Below, in pieces: positions 7,121 to 8,765 of a DNA stretch of 8,765 bases. This DNA is from DATHSN01 sp035464115 (GTDB lineage Bacteria; Actinomycetota; Acidimicrobiia; Acidimicrobiales; SKKL01), in assembly GCA_035464115.1 (NCBI GenBank), contig DATHSN010000080.1, forward strand, positions 1 through 8,765. Direction: 5' to 3'. Made by a program: the position numbers and the translations under genes. Every line of letters starts with the position of its first letter. Positions within the stretch are counted from its first letter, which is position 1. The notes under the pieces are model-generated. The model was not told the DNA's origin. It was given only the letters and a program-made list of their open reading frames with translations, and searched no databases.

Positions 7121-7127
7121 CGACCGC

Positions 7128-7158
7128 GCCGCGCCGGCGGGGACCGACGCCGCGCCGG
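7128..7158 (+). repeat. 10-bp direct repeat between the membrane-protein gene and the helicase gene
   Basis: GCCGCGCCGG occurs at 7128-7137 and 7149-7158. The 7121-7230 gap is otherwise GC-rich with no clear promoter or terminator. In DNA this GC-rich the repeat may be chance. Confidence 0.35.
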
Positions 7159-7230
7159 GACTCGGGGCGGCCAGCGCGTGAGAAGGTGTGGCATGCCCTG
7201 CTGTGCCCTGCCCCCCCGACCGAGCCGACG

Positions 7231-8454
7231 GTGACCGGCTTCGCCGACCTCGGGCTGCGGCCCGAGCTGCTCTCGTCGCTCGACCAGCTCGGCTACGAGG
7301 AGCCCACCCCCATCCAGCTCGAGGCCATCCCGCCGATCCTGGCCGGGCGTGACCTGGTCGGGCAGGCCGCGACGGGCACCGGCAAGACCGCGGCCTTCGC
7401 GCTGCCCATCCTCCAGCGCCTCCCCGCCCGTCAGGGCCGGCCCGCGCCGATGGCGCTGGTGCTGGTGCCCACCCGCGAGCTCGCCATGCAGGTCTCCGAG
7501 GCGGTGCACCGCTACGGGCGCGACCTCGGCGTCGAGGTGCTGCCGATCTACGGGGGCCAGCCCATCGGCCGCCAGCTCGCCGTGCTCGGCCGGGGCGTCC
7601 ACGTGGTGGTCGCCACACCCGGGCGGGCCATCGACCACATCGGCCGCGGCACCCTCGCGCTCGAGGACATCGCCCTCGTCGTGCTCGACGAGGCCGACGA
7701 GATGCTCGACATGGGCTTCGCCGACGACATCGAGGCGATCCTCGCCGCCACCCCGGCCGACCGCCAGACCCTCCTGTTCTCGGCCACCATGCCCCCGCGC
7801 ATCGACGCGATCGCCCGCCGCCACCTCACCGATCCGGTGCAGGTCCGGGTGCGACCCGAGCCCACCGATCCCGACGCCACACCGCGGGTCCGCCAGGTCG
7901 CCTACGTCACCTCCCGACACCACAAGCCGGCCGTGCTCGGCCGGGTGCTCGACGTCGAATCGCCCGAGTCGACCATCGTGTTCTGCCGCACCCGCCTCGA
8001 GGTCGACCAGCTCACCGAGACGCTCAACGGACGCGGCTACCGCGCCGAGGCGCTGCACGGCGGCATGGACCAGGAGCAGCGCGACCGGGTGATGGGCCGG
8101 TTGCGCGCCGGCGTGGCCGACCTGCTCGTCGCCACCGACGTCGCCGCTCGGGGCCTCGACGTCGACCAGCTCACCCACGTCGTCAACTACGACGTGCCGT
8201 CGGCCCCCGACTCGTTCGTGCACCGCATCGGTCGGGTCGGGCGGGCCGGGCGCGAGGGCGTGGCCATCACGTTGGTGGAGCCCCGCGAGCGGCGCCTGCT
8301 CGCCAACATCGAGCGGGCCAACGGGCAACGCTTCGAGATGGGCGCGGTGCCGTCGGTGGCCACGAGCAGCTCGGTGGTGCCCGAGCGCAGCCGCCCGAGG
8401 ACGCGTTCGCGCTGGTCCTGGTCCATCCCGCCGTGGAGCGCTTCGGCGCGGTAG
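7231..8454 (+). CDS. deaD: DEAD-box ATP-dependent RNA helicase with chimeric, truncated C-terminus
   Basis: The protein is an RNA-dependent ATPase of the DeaD/RhlE group, which remodels structured RNA such as mRNA or ribosome intermediates. From the GTG at 7231 the motifs are: Q motif with GYEEPTPIQ (21-29), I AATGTGKT (46-53), Ia PTREL (80-84), Ib TPGR (129-132), II DEAD (153-156), III SAT (184-186), IV IVFCRT (249-254), V ATDVAARGLD (301-310), VI HRIGRVGRAG (331-340). The helicase core is therefore intact. Family-like sequence stops at A377 (base 8361), inside what is usually a PSVAD-like segment; the last 30 residues before the TAG are antisense of another helicase gene. The usual C-terminal RNA-binding extension is missing. 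The 7231 start is chosen because homologs begin close to FADLGL; a GTG at 7186 would add 15 residues and is preceded by AGAAG. Confidence 0.88.
   Translation: MTGFADLGLRPELLSSLDQLGYEEPTPIQLEAIPPILAGRDLVGQAATGTGKTAAFALPILQRLPARQGRPAPMALVLVPTRELAMQVSEAVHRYGRDLGVEVLPIYGGQPIGRQLAVLGRGVHVVVATPGRAIDHIGRGTLALEDIALVVLDEADEMLDMGFADDIEAILAATPADRQTLLFSATMPPRIDAIARRHLTDPVQVRVRPEPTDPDATPRVRQVAYVTSRHHKPAVLGRVLDVESPESTIVFCRTRLEVDQLTETLNGRGYRAEALHGGMDQEQRDRVMGRLRAGVADLLVATDVAARGLDVDQLTHVVNYDVPSAPDSFVHRIGRVGRAGREGVAITLVEPRERRLLANIERANGQRFEMGAVPSVATSSSVVPERSRPRTRSRWSWSIPPWSASAR
7726..8139 (+). repeat. Left arm of a diverged inverted repeat (helicase paralogs)
   Basis: These 414 bases, from DIEAIL to VATD of the plus-strand helicase, pair with 8352-8765 read on the opposite strand. 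The arms have the same length with no gaps. At the protein level 96 of 138 residues match by hand count. The best conserved stretch encodes EVDQLTETLNGRGYRAEALH, with long runs identical in DNA, while elsewhere third positions differ freely. The spacer is 212 bases. Confidence 0.8.
8351..8361. other. Tail-to-tail junction of two helicase genes, up to 11 bp compatible with both
   Basis: The 11 bases cgtcggtggcc read as the end of PSVA on the plus strand and as VATD plus the first base of the next codon on the minus strand, fitting both helicase families. Left of it only the plus gene is helicase-like; right of it only the minus gene is. It marks the break of an inversion-type rearrangement or of a chimeric assembly. 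Confidence 0.75.
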
Positions 8455-8765
8455 CCGCGGCCGTTGAGCGTCTCGGTGAGCTGGTCGACCTCGCCGCGGG
8501 TCCGACAGAAGACGATCGCCGCCTCGGGGGCCTCCACGTCGAGGATCCGCCCGAGCGCCGCGGGCTTGTGGGCGCGGGCGACCACGAAGGCGAGCTGACG
8601 CACCAGCGGCGCGTCGTCGGCGTCGCCGGCCGACCGGCCGATGCGGAGCCGCTCGGGATCGCGCAGGTGGCGCTGCGCGATCTTCTCCATGCGTGACGGC
8701 ATCGTGGCCGAGAACAGCAGGGTCTGGCGCTCGCGCGGGCAGGCCTCGAGGATCGCCTCGAGGTC
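8351..8765 (-). pseudogene. Second DEAD-box RNA helicase, truncated at the junction; 5' part outside window
   Basis: Entering from the right edge on the minus strand in frame, the sequence reads DLEAILEACPRERQTLLFSATMPSRMEKIAQRHL, then IVFCRTRGEVDQLTETL (motif IV region), HGGMDQDQRERVLGRLRSG and LLVATD. Motif III (SAT) and motif IV are present. Right after ATD, where VAARGLD of motif V should follow, helicase sequence ends. The frame stays open to a stop at 8187 but the extra 55 residues are antisense of the plus-strand helicase and carry no helicase motif. Motif V is incomplete and motif VI (HRIGRxGRxG) is missing, so no active helicase can be made from this copy as it stands. It differs from the plus-strand gene at about 30% of residues, so it is a paralog and not a second read of the same gene. 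The N-terminal half, with the DEAD box, should lie beyond the right edge. Confidence 0.85.

Noticed and set aside
8433..8696. Plus-strand open frame of 87 codons at the right end
   Set aside because: It is the antisense of the truncated second helicase.

Overview
The window is very GC-rich, with C or G in nearly every third codon position, and has two GTG starts among its best-supported genes plus several 4-base stop/start overlaps. This suggests an actinobacterium. The style of the lipoprotein and of the helicases would fit the Acidimicrobiia, but that placement is inference. The window is almost fully coding and holds no stretch over 300 bases without a gene.

Positions 1-5780 are one run of minus-strand genes. 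Read in the direction of transcription they are aapJ (lipoprotein solute-binding protein), aapQ and aapM (permeases), aapP (ATPase), vapB and vapC (a type II toxin-antitoxin pair), and a ureohydrolase of the agmatinase/guanidinobutyrase type that runs off the left edge. The first four form a complete general L-amino-acid ABC importer in canonical order. aapQ/aapM and aapM/aapP each overlap by 4 bases, and so do vapB/vapC. A GC-rich stem-loop lies between aapJ and aapQ, where lower expression of the permeases than of the binding protein could be set. The two gaps flanking vapBC are both 46 bases, so the module could be an insertion into a transporter-catabolism unit or could be co-transcribed with it.

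Positions 5781-5929 are a divergent intergenic region with a possible aapJ promoter, a perfect palindrome and a direct repeat. To the right, on the plus strand, are a small Cys-rich DUF5522-type protein and a two-gene unit (ATGA overlap) of unrecognised single-pass membrane proteins. The second of these has a remarkable outer tail: Pro/Ala/Thr-rich, then 15 consecutive Thr, then a 32-residue block with 25 Asp. A DEAD-box RNA helicase gene follows.

The most unusual structure is at the right end. The plus-strand helicase keeps all its core motifs but loses its C-terminal extension at about 8361. From there the sequence reads as the antisense of a second, different DEAD-box helicase, which enters from the right edge on the minus strand and is itself cut after its ATD residues, just before the end of motif V. 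The two align without gaps over 138 residues (96 identical by hand count) and meet tail to tail at a junction with up to 11 bases compatible with both genes. This is either a real rearrangement between paralogs or an assembly/amplification chimera. I do not see a clearly new biological system. The best leads are this junction and the poly-Thr/poly-Asp surface protein.
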